From assembly GCA_014549065.1 (NCBI GenBank), contig JACDOX010000021.1, forward strand, positions 1,694,135 to 1,758,134: a stretch of 64,000 nt of DNA, in the 5' to 3' direction. Positions within the stretch are counted from its first letter, which is position 1. Each line of letters begins with the position of its first letter. Of the stretch, positions 1 to 13,488 are shown piece after piece. The notes under the pieces are model-generated. The model ran no database searches. It saw only the letters and a list, made by a program, of their open reading frames with translations, and was not told the DNA's origin. The stretch comes from Cardinalis cardinalis (Eukaryota; Chordata; Aves; Passeriformes; Cardinalidae). The position numbers were made by a program, and so were the translations under genes.

Positions 1-1300
1 CAGCAGAAGCAGCAAGGAAGGAAGCAAGTTGTCTGACAGATGTAGAAACTTATAACACGGTCACATTAAGCCATAATTAAATTTGGCACTTCAGCGTGGT
101 CCCACAGGCTACAGTGACTGCAGTCACACCTGTGGGGAATTCCAATTAAACACAAACATGGGCAGGGGTGAAACTCTGAGAAATGTCAACCCGTTATTCG
201 TAGCACGCAGAGCAGAATCCTCACCTATTGCACTTCCCTTGCTAAATTAGCACCTGATTTAACTCAGCAACAATGTGTAACTCAGTCTTGCATGAACATC
301 CAGATTTGCATTCCCTCATTCAGCCATGCTGCTGGAGATTGCCATGACAACATGTGGCATTCTGCTTTTAGAGGACTTGACAAGGGCACGACTTTGGTGG
401 CACAACTGAGAATACCTGGCTGAGCTGTAATAAGGGGCCCTGCAGGTAAATGGTATTCTACTCCCTTCCAACACAAATNATTCTTTGATTCTGTGAATAC
501 TTTTTTGATAAACTTTAAGAGAATTTCATTGTGCTTTTTTGCGCAAAGAAAAAAAATTCTGAACTCATCCTGTAGTAACTGAAATGTTTTGTTGATTTCC
601 TGATCTCAGGAAATAAATTTGAGACAAATTATTTTTATTAACAGTGTTTTCCACATGTAATAGAAAAATGGGCAAAGTTCAAATCTGTTTTCCTCCAAAA
701 GATATGCTCAGAGCTGTGTGTAGACTGTGAGTGGGGAACTTTGTATTTCATTCTTGGGTTCTTGTCTCATGACTCTGATGTACCTGGCTGGGTATNTGCT
801 AATTTCCTTGGGAAAACAGGTAGTTTTCTTCAAGATTAAACCTAGACACAGCAGACAAAATGGTTTTCTACACATTCTATCCCAAGAAGAGTATGGATAT
901 TGACTGTAACAGGTTAGGTTGTCTCCAAAAATCACTCAGCCACCTTTATGCCTCNGTGCCCTCAAGCTCCACAGCAGCCCTGCTGTCACACAGGAAAGAA
1001 CTTGGCTGCTCAACTGCAACACACATTCTGTATTACCTTGGGCACTTTGAATTAAATTCTCTCATGGTACCTTTGGGTCCACAGGGCACCGCAGGGAGCA
1101 CGCAGGAANAGTGCTTGGACAGATGGAAACAGTCACTCACTCATCTCTACAGAGGCTGACACTCCTCAGCATGAAACTGAATATATGACATCTCTAACTT
1201 CTCTTACAGAATTGTACTGATCAATGAATGNAGTAGTGTTACATCTGTAATTTTTCTGGGACATTGACCAAGATGTATTCCATGGTCACAGAAGCATCTG
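1..1300. other. Unique non-coding sequence, no gene seen
   Basis: No open frame here exceeds about 100 codons, and none shows a recognisable domain or codon pattern. No repeat family was recognised. The segment is AT-rich and ends at the 6-bp duplication that flanks the first LTR. Confidence 0.6.
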
Positions 1301-1306
1301 ATATCC

Positions 1307-1728
1307 TGTTGTATTTGCAGGAAATACCCCAACAAAGGCNGGAATGATGCATCNGACTCCATGTTCTCAGAAGGCTAATTTATTACTTTATNATACTATA
1401 TTATATTAAAGAATACTATACTATACTATACTAAAGAATACAGAAAGCATACTTACTGAATGCNAAAAAAAAATAATGAAAACTCATGACTTTCCANTGT
1501 CCAGACACAGCTTGGCCCTGATTGGCCAAAGAGTGAAAACAACTCACAGCAGAATCCAATGAAACAATCACCTGTGGGTAAACAATCTCCAAACACATTC
1601 CACATGAGCACAACACAGGAGAAGCAAATGAGATAAGAATTGTTTTCCTCTTTCTCTGAGGCTTCTCAGCTTCCCAGGAGAAAAATCCTGGGTGAAGGGA
1701 TTTTTTTTCAGAGAATGTGAATGCCACA
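1307..1728 (-). mobile_element. Solo LTR, ERVK-like passerine family, copy 1
   Basis: This 422-bp element lies in reverse orientation. It is bounded by perfect 6-bp target-site duplications, ATATCC at 1301-1306 and at 1729-1734, and its plus-strand ends are TGTTGTATTT and ATGCCACA, so it has canonical TG...CA termini. Read on the minus strand it contains a short inverted repeat (CCCAGGA/TCCTGGG), two CCAAT-type boxes, a TATAGTATAG-like AT block and an AATAAA-like signal near its 3' end. Six further copies in this window share the same order of motifs. Six-bp duplications are typical of class II (ERVK) elements. There is no internal retroviral sequence on either side, so this is a solo LTR left by LTR-LTR recombination. 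I do not assign a database family name. Confidence 0.88.
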
Positions 1729-1734
1729 ATATCC

Positions 1735-4700
1735 CATAATGACATTTGTTTTATTCTCTTCCTCTCCTGTTCTTCCTGCTTCATTAATATCTTAGCCCAC
1801 TCAGCTGTTGGTCACTGTTTCCATCAGGTANACTTTGACTAACATTTTAGCAAAGGCTGAACTTACAGGTCCAAACTCCAGCCAGGTCTAAGGCGAAAAA
1901 AAGCAAAAGGAATTCACCAAAGCCAACAAGCCTTCAAAGGTAACCTAAATTCAACTTTCACAACTCATTTTCCATCATGTGACTTCACAGTCATCTGAGC
2001 TGTACAGGNCTACAATACAGTGATAAAACACGTGCATGCAAGCATGGCATGAAGATCTTTGATCATAATTCCAGTCACACAAGGAGATCAGGATAAACAA
2101 GCCTGAGCTGTCCTTAGAAATGGTGTTCACTGTTTTCAATCACCTTCTTCTCTTTCACATTTCTTTCTAGACTGTTTGAGTGGAGTGCAACATTGATATT
2201 TTCTCCTCTGACTGCTGTTTTCTTCNTAGAAGAGGGAGAGCTTTCACACTGGCCAACTCTTGCAGCACCCCACTGTCATGTGCATGTTCAGCTTCCCTTG
2301 TTAGCCCTTAATTTCTCACTGCTTCTGCCTCTTTTCTCTTCCAAATCCTCTTGGTATGCAGAGATATCTTGGAGTAGGCACTTCCAAGAAGAACTAAGCA
2401 AAAAAAAGGCATTTAATTTCTGTGTTTTTTCACATTCTGAATCACAATACTGTCTCTCCCACCCATATTTTCCCTAAACTGCTANTCCCCATGAGCCACC
2501 ACTGTGATTCTTCAGCTCAGCAACCCACTGGCTGGGAAACACAGCTGTGCAAGAGAGGCAGCACATACACATAAGTGAAGGAGAAGANGGACACTCTCTG
2601 GACTGTCCATATTCTTATTCTTGTCCTGCTCCAGCTGGTAGAATTGCCTGGGGACACTTCCAAAGAAATGAAATAGAAATTTCTGTTGCATGCCCACCAC
2701 TGGACAGACTCAAGTAGATTCTGATATGTAAGGTGATATTACAGCAGCTGTGTCACAGCAGCTGAAGAAAGTATCTGTGCTGTGCTGAAAGCTGAATTTA
2801 TTTTTCATGCACATGAAACCAATGGTTGCCTGCAGAAGGGAGCCATTGTTTTCCTAAGAAGTGGAAATTCAGGCACAGTGGGGAACAGGATATTAACTGA
2901 ATAACATTACAGACACTGTTTGAATATGAGAAGGGGGAAGAATAAGATGAAGAAATCTAGAGAATAAGACAATATCCAAGACAGGCAATGATGAGAGAAG
3001 ACCCAGCAGTGCACACAAAACCAGGCAATCAGAAAGCAGAGAAATGTGAGGCTGAAGACAAAACAGATCAAGGGCTCTAACAATATCNCATTGTTCCCAA
3101 CAGGGGAAAACTTTTACTCACAAAACCCATTTAGTGAAAGAAAACAGCAAGATAATGAGAAAGCATTGACCATAAGGCAAAATAGAAGTCAGTTTATCAA
3201 TCCAAACTAGGTTTTGGACTCTGATTTGGTGATTTTCATAGATGTCACTGTGTCACACAGGCAGTTAAAGAAACAGTAGGTGTGAGTTGCACAGCAGAGA
3301 GAAAAAGGAATGTGTTTTCCTCTTGCTACCTTAAGCTGAATATAAAGACAACAATGTATGGATACAGAAAAAGCTGTATGATCCTGTTTTCTGCAACGTT
3401 CATGGATTTGCAATGATCTGGGCTGCTCTGGCTGTGTCACTGTTACCTCACAAAGTCAGAGTTAGCTCCAAGACTACTGGAGGCACTGTANATGTTCAGG
3501 GTAAGGAGGCACCTGTGCTCCTCCCATCAGCTGCTCTGCTGTTTCCTAACCTGCTGCCTCTGTTTAGTGCAAAAAAATGGTGTGTAAATCTCAGCAGTAA
3601 GTGTATCTCATCTGATGTAGAAAGTCAAATAGACTTTATTTGAGTACTGAAAGCTGCTTTAAAGACTGAAACTCTCATGGAGAGTCCCTTACAGGAGAAT
3701 ATACATTGCTAAAGAGCAACTGCACATAATTGCTGACTCCTGAACACTGATTATAACACTGCTCTACAGAGTATTAATATGTCATTTTCATAATTAATAA
3801 AAATATTCCTCTGTAGATGCAAAGTTATAGTTATAAAAACTTTGGTTTTGTTGAGCAGAAGAAATACATTTCAGCTGATTTTATATGGGTGTTCTGTAGA
3901 CCATAATGATTCCATTACCAGGTAGTATATTTTGCTCTTTTATTCAATTGCTCATAGTTAAGCTGGCATCAGAGACCATCTTTCATTCAGAGACCAAGAA
4001 GAAAAAGATNATTTTTATAAGTGCCATTTATGAACACAAATTCCTTCCTTCTAATCAACCTGGTAATTAAACTCTTCTGAAAAAGTGCTACCAAAAACAG
4101 AAAAAAGAAGCCAAAGTATCNTGTTGAAGTCCTTTTCTTGTCAGAAAGCTTCTTTTCACTCGAGTTTCCTAAGTAAATCTGCCTTCCTCTAACACCACTT
4201 GCAGCTTTCAATGGCTGTTTCTAAAGTGCCCTTATTTTCTTTTTTCCTGTCCTTAAAGCCTGATTGTACTCACACCAATGAAAAACACAGAGGTTTCTAA
4301 AAAAGGTTGTAATTAAGATCCCTTCCAGAAAGATGAGGTGGATGTATTTATTCATTTGCACTACATTATAGAAGTGTTTGAAGGACTCTGTGATGAGTAA
4401 GGCACAAACACATCTTCAAATATTGTCCTGCTCTAATGTTTTTGTAACATGGAAGGGAAAGGAAAAAGGATTTGACTGATGTGAGGATTATTATTTCCAT
4501 TTGCAAGTGGACACTGATGCAAGTGTCATCCTGAGAGTCACTAAGAAGTGTGCCAGAGCTAGAAATCCACCAGGTCTCCTGAGTCCNTGGCTTCATCCAT
4601 GAACCAATTTTCACCTTTCCATGTGCTTTCACCATTTCACCCTTCACTGTCTTTCAAGGGGTTTACATTTTGAAGTTCTAAATCATATCCTAAACTCCTA

Positions 4701-5055
4701 GAACAGAATACATTATGGCTAAAATAAAGTTTAAAAAGTAACCTTATCAAGCTGACAGGCCATCTATCAGAGTTTACCNCACAAATAAAACTAAATCCCA
4801 TAAACAAATGACTGATTTAATCAAATCATCAGGGTTTTGTATTCAACCAGAGCCTCAGTGTCTGCCTTATACTCCTTGTTCCACAGTGCTGTGCTGCTCT
4901 CATCAATACTAATATTGGATATTCCTTGCACAACCAAAGGGGCCCAAGATAAACCACAAAATATGTNATTGAGTTCCTGGGCAATGACCTGAGCTGATTT
5001 TTCTGCATAGCACACTTGAGGCACTTATTGAAAGAGTGTAAGTGAACTTCTTAAG
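1735..5055. other. Unique non-coding sequence, no gene seen
   Basis: Mostly AT-rich unique sequence. All open frames are below 100 codons and unrecognised. No repeat family was recognised in this stretch. Confidence 0.55.
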
Positions 5056-5280
5056 AGAAATTCTTNTCTGTGAGGGTGGTGAGTCCCTGGCACAGGGTGC
5101 CCAGAGAAGCTGNGGCTGCCCCTGGATCCCTGGAAGTGACCAAAGCCAGGCTGGATGGAGCTCTGAGTGACCTGGTCCAGTGGAAGNTGTNCCTGAGCAT
5201 GGCAGAGGTTTGCAATGAAAGGATCTTTAAGGTCTCTTCCANCNCAAACCACTCCATGACTTTATTATTCTATGATTTTA
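5056..5280 (+). mobile_element. CR1 LINE, 3' end fragment
   Basis: The segment matches the 3' end of avian CR1 in sense orientation. It has a stretch on the pattern 'gtgagtccctggcacag..tgcccagagaagctg', then the 'cctggatccctggaagtg' block, then 'ccaggctggatggagc', and it ends in the CR1-type short tail around ATTCTATGATTTTA at about 5262-5280. CR1 copies are normally 5'-truncated, as here, and insert without long poly-A tails. Five ambiguous bases fall within it, suggesting polymorphism or imperfect consensus calling across a repeat. Two overlapping short frames in it are not genes. Confidence 0.85.
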
Positions 5281-6639
5281 TTTTATTGACTATTATTTGT
5301 TCTAGTTAAATAGTCTTGGATCTACATGAACAAATAGTGATATCAGCACTTCCTGGCTCTAAGAAATTAACTCCTAGTATTGTAAAGGTCACAGGTAAAA
5401 GGACACAGACATCTCTCAAAGATTCCTGATATGAAGCATGACAGGAGAACCCAAGTCTGCCATACACTGCTTATTTACCTAACCACTATAGTCTCTGCAT
5501 TGTGCTTTAAAATCCACTTCATTTGAATCTGTTGATGGACAGGCAAAGTCTAGAAACTGGTTTTATGGGTATTAGAAATTATTTTATGTGTGGGACCTGC
5601 TGGACTGTTCCTCACATGGGGCAGGACACTTCTGATGGCATTTTTGCATTACNCTTCTGAGGTGGTGCTTCATGTATCTCAGCATTTATCATTAAACAAT
5701 CATCTTTATCAGCAGGGAGACAATCTTTTCATGTAAACACTTGGGTTGTTCACAGCCAGTCAGGTGTCACAGAAAACAAAAGAAACATGAAATTGTAGTG
5801 TAATTCACAGTCTCAATCTCAGTTTGTGATCCAAATGTATTTCATAAATAAGAGTTTAGACTTCCTATTTCAAATTTATTAAGTTTGTGAAAAATATTTT
5901 TAAAGGAAAGCTTTTAGAATTGATATTAATTGCACACTTGCTCAATATTAAATTTCTTTTAATTTAAGTTTTCTTTAAAAATTGTTTGTAAAAACCTCCC
6001 AATTCTTGTATCAAGTCAGTTTTTCTCAGTCTGAAAGTGAGATTTTAGTCAGGTGTAAACAACATTATAAAAATAGAATATTACTTTTTGAGCTAAATGT
6101 TTAAGACCTTAAAGTGGCATCATCAACTGGTTCACTACCAGAATTCATCAACTACTCACACATCATTAAACAGGCAAGAGGAAGACCAATCTTTCCTATC
6201 ACAACCTTTGAAGCTTAAAAATTATATCTAAACTGTTAAATTCGCTATGGCAGTTTTCATACAAGGGATTTGATACCTTTCACTGAATTTAAAGCTGGAA
6301 GAGACTATTAGATAATGGTTGCAGTTTTCTGGGTAATACAGATGAAATATTTGATGACATTCTTTGCAAAGATCCTAATAACTTCTATTTATCTACCTTT
6401 TTGTAAAATTTCATGACACGAATATGGACACATGAACTGTAAAGGAGCTGTGAAGGAGCTCTCAGCACAGAGATTTCAGCAGACTTCTTAACTGAGAACT
6501 TGATAATAATCATTACTTGTAACAAATTGGGCTAAAGAATGAAAAAAACAGATGTTCAGAACAAACAGAAGAAACGCAGGGAAATGCAAAATCAAGAAAC
6601 AAAACCAGTGTAAGAACTAGAAGATCATAAGACATAGAN

Positions 6640-6805
6640 GTGAAAGAGCTAAATTTATGGAGTCTGGAAGAGTAAAAACTGGGGGAGCAACATGGTCTTA
6701 GTCCATAAATATCATCAAGGTGACGCTACAAATAAAAGGAGGAAATTATTCAGTTTCAAACTATGCAGGCTGGCAGATAAGGCCTGTCCCTAAGAGGGAA
6801 GTTTA
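6640..6805 (+). mobile_element. Eroded ancient CR1 LINE fragment
   Basis: The order of blocks fits an old CR1: a 'gctaaatttatggag' start, a block on the pattern 'atggtcttagtccataaatatcatcaagg', then 'ggaggaaattattcag' and 'aagagggaagtttag'. These correspond to the region roughly 150-350 bp upstream of the CR1 3' end in amniote copies. Divergence is high, so the boundaries are approximate and the call rests on my memory of the family consensus. Confidence 0.45.
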
Positions 6806-8074
6806 GATGAAAGGTTTAGCTGTAGGAAGAGATGAAAGAGTGAGCAGAAAATGTGACAGTCAGGATCTGACCCTGAAATGGGATGTTCACAGCAAAAGAG
6901 ATGTTTCACTTGTGAATTTTCATCTAACAAATCTCCTGCTACTTCAGGAACTTNAGCTGCCATTGATTTCTCGTGATCTCCTCTCAGGCAGCTTTTAAGC
7001 TTCTGACACGTTAGTACACTGAGCTGCTGGTTTGAAATTGGTCACAGGTTATACAGGGAGGGAAAATATTTGATGGCCTGAGGTAAGCTGATCTCTTTGA
7101 GGTATCATGGGGAAGTTAGAAGAAATATGTTTATAGCTCTTTCTGGAGGTGTTACAGAGATACCAACTTCTGTGGATGATCCAAGTGCTCTTTTCCATAG
7201 CAACTTCCAAATATCACATCTATCCTTGTTCTTGATTCAAATGCTTCGTAGAACAGACACTTCATCTTCCTTCCTTTGCTTCACATCTTTCTTTACTTGA
7301 ATACTTCCTCAAAAACACTCCTACTTTATTCAAATAGCTTCAGACACCTTCTTCTCCTGCTATTCCTGCTCCTTCTGTGACCCTGCCTTCAATCTAATCC
7401 TTGATCGTGACCACAGTCTTGCAAGAACTTCTGAAGTTACCTTCAGAAATTGAGAGCAGTCTAAAGAAGGAACTTCCAAAGCCTCCTCTCCCCCTCCTTC
7501 ACCTCTTACAGTACTATTTAAAGTATCAGATAAGGTTTATCTCACCTTAGAAATAGCTTTTCCCAAAGATGTGTCAGTCCTCTGCCAGCTCATGTAGGAC
7601 CATAAAGTGAAAATGTAGAACATCTTGGTAATGACTAAAGTTGAATGACAAAAACATTAAGGGCTGGAGGCTGGGCCTGTTTAATGAACTTGGCAGATAT
7701 TTATGGCATTTCTCAGCCACTGTAAGCCCACCTGCATGGTGCTTTTAGTGAAAAATGTAGCTCTCACTTCTCAAAATTTGATGGCAACTTGTGGGGGAAG
7801 AAACAAATTTCAGACCTGCAACATCATCAAAGAAATATTTCATAAGAACTTGGATCTTGTTTCTTTTCATGATTGTCCTGAGACAAAATAGAAGAGTACA
7901 TCCCTCTTCTGAAGGAATTTTTGAATTCAGTTCTCTGAATACTAGATTTGATTTACACCCAGTGAAGACAAACCTTTTTTATGGAAAAGGGAACTTGGTC
8001 TCTTTGGATAATGTAGTCAATTGAAGCATCTTATTATAATTCAAAAGGCTAATTAGCAGTAAATATAGGTGTGC

Positions 8075-8087
8075 ATATATATATATA
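8075..8087. repeat. (AT)n microsatellite
   Basis: Short uninterrupted alternation of A and T. Confidence 0.8.
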
Positions 8088-8489
8088 AACCAGTTAGATC
8101 CATATTCTTTTATGGATAATAGAATCAAGTCTCCTGGCTTGCTATATGTATTGGAAATANGGAGACATTTCTAAAAAGACCAGAATCATGATTGCAGAAT
8201 TAAGGACTTGGTAAATATTTGTAGTACAGGAAATCTGACTCTAGCACGTGAGATCTGATCATTGTGGGGGGAAGAGCAGGCNCAAGATCTTTAACTGCAT
8301 GAGACGCCTGGAAGAGAAAAACGAACTAATCTGTTTTCCTTCTTCATTATGGATAGAACAAGCAGTAAGAGGCTTATACTTCTGAAATAGAGCTTCAGTC
8401 AGGCCTGAGGAAAAAGCTTTCTGAAGACAAGTAAAGTACTGGCATAGATCTACTGGGGAGATTATGCATCACAGAACCATTTTTTTCTT

Positions 8490-8635
8490 TCAAGAACAGT
8501 TTAGACAAACTCTAGTTAAGAATGCTTTAGATGGAGTCAATCCTGCCCTGAGGCAAGGAAAACTTCTGGGGTTTGCTTCTGCCAAGAAGAGGAAGGATNG
8601 ACCAGAAAGCCCCTTCCAATCCTTTTTAAGGCATT
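8490..8635 (+). mobile_element. Eroded ancient CR1 LINE 3' fragment
   Basis: The string 'aagaacagtttagacaaac', followed by 'agatggagtcaatcctgcc' and then 'ccccttccaatcctttt', follows the order of the last 150 bp of ancient amniote CR1 elements. The strand matches the piece at 6640-6805. A 63-codon open frame across it is incidental and contains an ambiguous codon. Confidence 0.5.
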
Positions 8636-11140
8636 TCCTTAATGACAAGGCCTAACGAATGAAAGTTGTAGCTAATTTCATGTAGGTGATGGATAAAATC
8701 TGTATTTTTAATAGGGAAGGTAATAATGAAAAAATTGTGATAAGTGATATGGTTGATTCTCCATTCATTCAAACAATTTTAAAAATAAGACTGAATACAG
8801 AAATAGAAAATAATTGCCAAATTCAGTTTTAGCTAATTACCAAGACAAAGGAGNTATTTCAGGAGAAGCCCTATGGCCTATTTTATGCAGCATGTCATAA
8901 TAGCTCTAATTAATAATCTGTTCATTTTGTTTATTTATTTTAGTTTGTTTGCTTTTTCCACTGGCCATGTTCATTTATCAAACTGCTTCCTGATTCTTGG
9001 TCCCCTGACAGCATGTAAAAGGCTTAAAAGTTTTTAGAGATAACAGTTGATCCCAAATAACTTTTCTGGATGTTAACTCTTCCACACTTAGTGGTTTGCT
9101 CACTATGGGTAGGGGGACATGGGGGACTATGGGAATCTCCTTAAGGCCAAAAAAAANCCCCCACTAATATGTTTGAGGCAAACATCTTTATAATAGTTAA
9201 TGGTGCTGTGATTAACAGAAATACAGATGAAGCCATTCTCCACCTCAATGGAAACATCCTTAATTAAGACAGATTTAAGNATAAGGCATTAGATTGCAAA
9301 TGGAGGCAGGAACAATGAAAGCACTCAGAGCAGTTTCCCTCTTTTCATGCAGCTTTTAAACCCTATTTAAAGAATTCCCTGATTTATTGTCTGGTTTGCA
9401 GTTTTGGGCCTACATGCCTGAGAACAAGAAACATAAACATAAGCAAGAAANCATACATTAGACAAAGAGCTGAATTCATCCCCATCTGCCACTTCCTTCC
9501 CTTTGGGACAGACCAAGGGCCTTGATCAGTGCAAGTGCAGTTTAAGGGCAGCTGGTCCACACAAAAGTAGGAGAAGAAAGATAAAGTCCAGACCAAAAGG
9601 AATTTGAGTCTCTGTGTAAGTCAAACATCAAAACTACTTAGACTTATGAAACTACTCCAGCATTCACTGAATTAAAAAGTGAATTCCCTCTAATTTTACA
9701 TGGACATGGTGCATTCCAAGAAGAAAAAATTAAGTGAATTGATATTTTCATTTAATATCTTTGCATGGGTGTATAAAAATTAGAATAAACATTCAGGTTC
9801 CTGAGACCTGTTCAGTGGACTTTATCTCAAAGTTTTACTTCATTTCTCTAAGACTTCTTACACAACTGTCCCATTTCTCTTGGAGAAAAAAATCCCACTT
9901 TTTCCTCCTGCCTTCAAATTTTCTAAAGTGAATTAAGACTGAAATGGTGAAAATTAAAAGGGATAAAAACGACCTGAGAAAGAATGGCTGTGCACCTGTT
10001 CATGCAGGTATCACACACCAATGGCATCCATCTGTGCACTGGGGGCCAGAACAAGTGTAAGAAATTCTTTATGCACATCTCTTCCCTTCTTCCANGTGTT
10101 TCAGTCACTCCAGACCTGTTCTGCTGCTTTATTTTCACCCTAAGTTAGATAAATAATTCCAGCAGAAATCTATTTCCTCTGCACTTGAGCAACACTTTTA
10201 GTCAGATCTCAGCATTACTCGTTGGAGCTGATTTAATACAAGATGCAAAAAAGGGCAAAGATTTTATTATTGAGTATCAGACATTCCAGTCCCATCTGCA
10301 GTGGCAGTTAAAGAGGCATCTCACAGANAACAAGAAAAAGGGGAAAAAGAATTCACTGTCAGTTTGGATACTGACTATTCATATCACCAGGTCTAGCAAC
10401 CTAAAGCAAGNTGAATATTTGAACTGCTTGCAAACACAAATGATATTGAACAGGGTAAGTGCATCTCCATTTATTATGCAGAGAGCTTAGGAAGACAGAA
10501 AATATTTATTGTTAATAGAATATTAATCTCAAGCTATAAGAGCATGGCTTTTGTTTTGATAAAACTTGTCCTCAAGAAGCCAAACACAAACTTCTGAGTT
10601 TTCCAATGATTGATATCCATATTATGGTTAACTCAGCTGGGGTCTTTACAAAGGGAGTGAAACCACAAAAGCTCAGAACAAAAGTTTTCTACCTTCATTT
10701 TGCANCTGTAAAAATGATGCATAGAGGTGTAAGACATCATGGAGCAACACACAGTGTCCCTATTTGACCTTCCTGTAGAAGAAAATGGCCTTAAATTAAA
10801 TAAAAAAAATTAATCACAGGAATTCTAAATAAGTATAAGTACTGGCAAACAATTGGGCAGCACCTATACATGAGAAATAGTGTAACAGCAGTACAGGTTT
10901 TACTCCATCTTCAAAGCCTAGGATTTACTTCAACTTGTGTCTCCAAAGAAAGTGAAAAGGCTGAATATGAGCTAAAAATTTGCTAAACCCAAACCAGACA
11001 TTTGAGAGCTGAATTTTGAAAGTATCATGAATCCAGAGTAATGAGAATCTATGTTTTTTGATCTAGACAGCAAAAATTTAACTCCCAACCTGAGTCCNGA
11101 CTTGCAGGAACAGAATCAGATGAGTCTGTTTAGTTCATTC

Positions 11141-11160
11141 ATATTTATTTATTTATTTAT
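11141..11160. repeat. (ATTT)n microsatellite
   Basis: Four to five tandem ATTT units. Confidence 0.8.
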
Positions 11161-13430
11161 ACACAAACACATATATTTCTCTTTGTTTCTCTTCTCACAT
11201 GATTAAACTCATAACATGGCATCACATTCACCAGGTAGACTTGATGGAAGAAGATGACAAAAGNCAAAAATTTACCATTAGTTTAACTGAATAACACAAT
11301 CTTATTAATAGGGCTGAAAACAAAATTACAAATTGTTAGTCACATCCCAGTGGTCTCAGGGAATTCTAAAGGATAAATCAAGGGCATAAGAATCAAAGCA
11401 TCAGTGATTCTGCTGGAATATGCTTGAAGCTATTTANTAGCTCTTGCCAAATGGGTTGAGAGAAGAAACAGTCATTCTGAAGCAAAGTGATGAAAAAACA
11501 AAATCACCACCTAGAAAAGTCTTAAATAGCCTTTATTACTGCCACAGCAGCAATAATGCTATTAAATAAATACAGTCTTCAGTGGATATTCATATTTAAA
11601 ATAGTCAATAGCCAGTACTTTTTAGCCTGCTCCATATCTCTTTATTGCCTTTCTAGTAGGAGAGACAAAAAGCATTAAAAACTGGCTCATATTTGGATGA
11701 CCAGCTTCAGATAGTTATGAGCAAAGCAAATGAGAGGGCCATGGCCAGGGAGCAACTCTGCAGAAAAGGAGAGAATAAAATGTTGCTCTCTATTGTCTCT
11801 TTATCAGTCCTCTTAAACAGATGATAAATTTNAGTTCTTTTTGGGATTACAAGGTAAAGCCCTTAAGTAAAGTGTCATAATACAAAATTGGACATTTAAA
11901 ATTTGTATTCAGAGGAACAATGTAGGAAAAAAAACCAAAACAAAACCCAAACACAAATAAACACATTCTGGAAAACTGTAAGTAATGCAGACTTGTCTGG
12001 ATGGTGCAATATGTTTTTATGTTCTCAGAGAGGACAGTGTGAGGGTAGTGGCAAGAATAGNGGGTTTCAGAACAGATGTTACAGTTGAGTCCAGCTCCAT
12101 CTGAGCTCCACACGCTTCAGTGGACAGAAACANAAATGCTTTAGGATGAGACTGTGCAAATCATCATGCTGCTTTCAGATAGATCACTTGAGTCATTAAT
12201 GTTTTGCTAAGCTCACTGATAGTTTTGGGGTCTGGACTAAGCAGAGAATCATGACAACACCTTCTGAGATCCTGAAGGCAGCAGTCCCAAAAGAGATGGA
12301 CACTAATCCAAGTGAAATGGACTACAAAATACAGAATTAAATGACAGCTGTTCATCTTTCATTTGAGTGCTTCTACAGACAAAACTTTCCAACTGGTGTT
12401 TAATTTCACCTGACAAATTGTTCACACAGTTTCTCCTCAGTATAGAAGAGAGAGCAAGTGAGCTAATAGCCAACAAAATTCCTCCAAACACTCTGACTGG
12501 AACATACCCTAGCTGGTAAATGAGAAAAAATACTGTATGAAAACACTGCTTTTTCTAGAAATNGATTATGACCAATTTTTTTTNAATCAATTTTGTAATG
12601 AGAGATTGTTCTCTGGGTTATATGTACTCACATTTTACAAGCACAGGTATAGGGACAACAGTGTGTTGGCATGCAAAAAGGTAAGTCCAAGTTAGAAGTT
12701 ACATCTTTGTCTGCATCTGTTTTGCTTGGAATCCCAAATGCTTTAGCAGGGCATTAAAAAGAAGAGGAAAGTTGCTCTTGTGGGCTCAATTCGTAGTTGC
12801 AATNCTCTTGGATTATTTTTTATTTCAATATTGTTTTTTTTAATCTAAAGTGAAATGCTCTTTTAAGATGATGGTGCTGAAAGGTGATGTTTTTCTGTAA
12901 TTAGTGAAACTGTTAACAGCATTAACAGTGTGTTGAGATTCAAGTTCACACATGTGCATGAAGTGGTTTAGGAGTGACTCTAAGGTCCCTTGGCGTAAGT
13001 TGGATTTGTAAGGCAGTCATCCCCTTTTATATTTGGCTTTCAACCACTTGATAACACTACAAAAACTGCCTTTGTGATGGAGAGTCCTTGAAGGAAATAT
13101 TCTGTAAATGATTTCCTTTTGGGCCTCTCTGTTGCTGTGTCAGCCTAGAGAAGGAGCCCCAGGCTGGAGGGGCAGCAGCACGGGCTGGTCTCTGCCTCAG
13201 GACANGGTGACTGAAGCCAAACCTGCAGAATTCAAGCCCCAAAACCTGGAGGTTTTCCAGAACAGGTTACATGGACTGAGTGACATCAGGGTATGTTCTC
13301 TTTCTTTTCCGTCTTTTTCCTTTCCTTCCCTTCTTTTCTCCCTGGTGCAGAACTCAATGAGTTCTTGACTCTCTTAGATTTATTTTTGTTAATATTGTAT
13401 TAATTATACTTCTTCATTTAGAAAAAAAAT

Positions 13431-13488
13431 AATAGTGATACATCCACAAAAATAATTAAAAAACTAATAGTGATATATCCACAAAAAC
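13431..13488. repeat. Short tandem duplication, period 35 bp
   Basis: The string AATAGTGATAYATCCACAAA occurs at 13431 and again at 13466, separated by an A-rich spacer. It is a local duplication in AT-rich sequence. Confidence 0.7.

Larger units (their letters stand above)
5281..8489. other. Unique AT-rich sequence with one eroded CR1 piece
   Basis: No coding evidence. It holds the eroded CR1 piece listed at 6640-6805 and an (AT)n run at 8075-8087. The rest looks unique and AT-rich, particularly 5800-6400. Confidence 0.5.
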
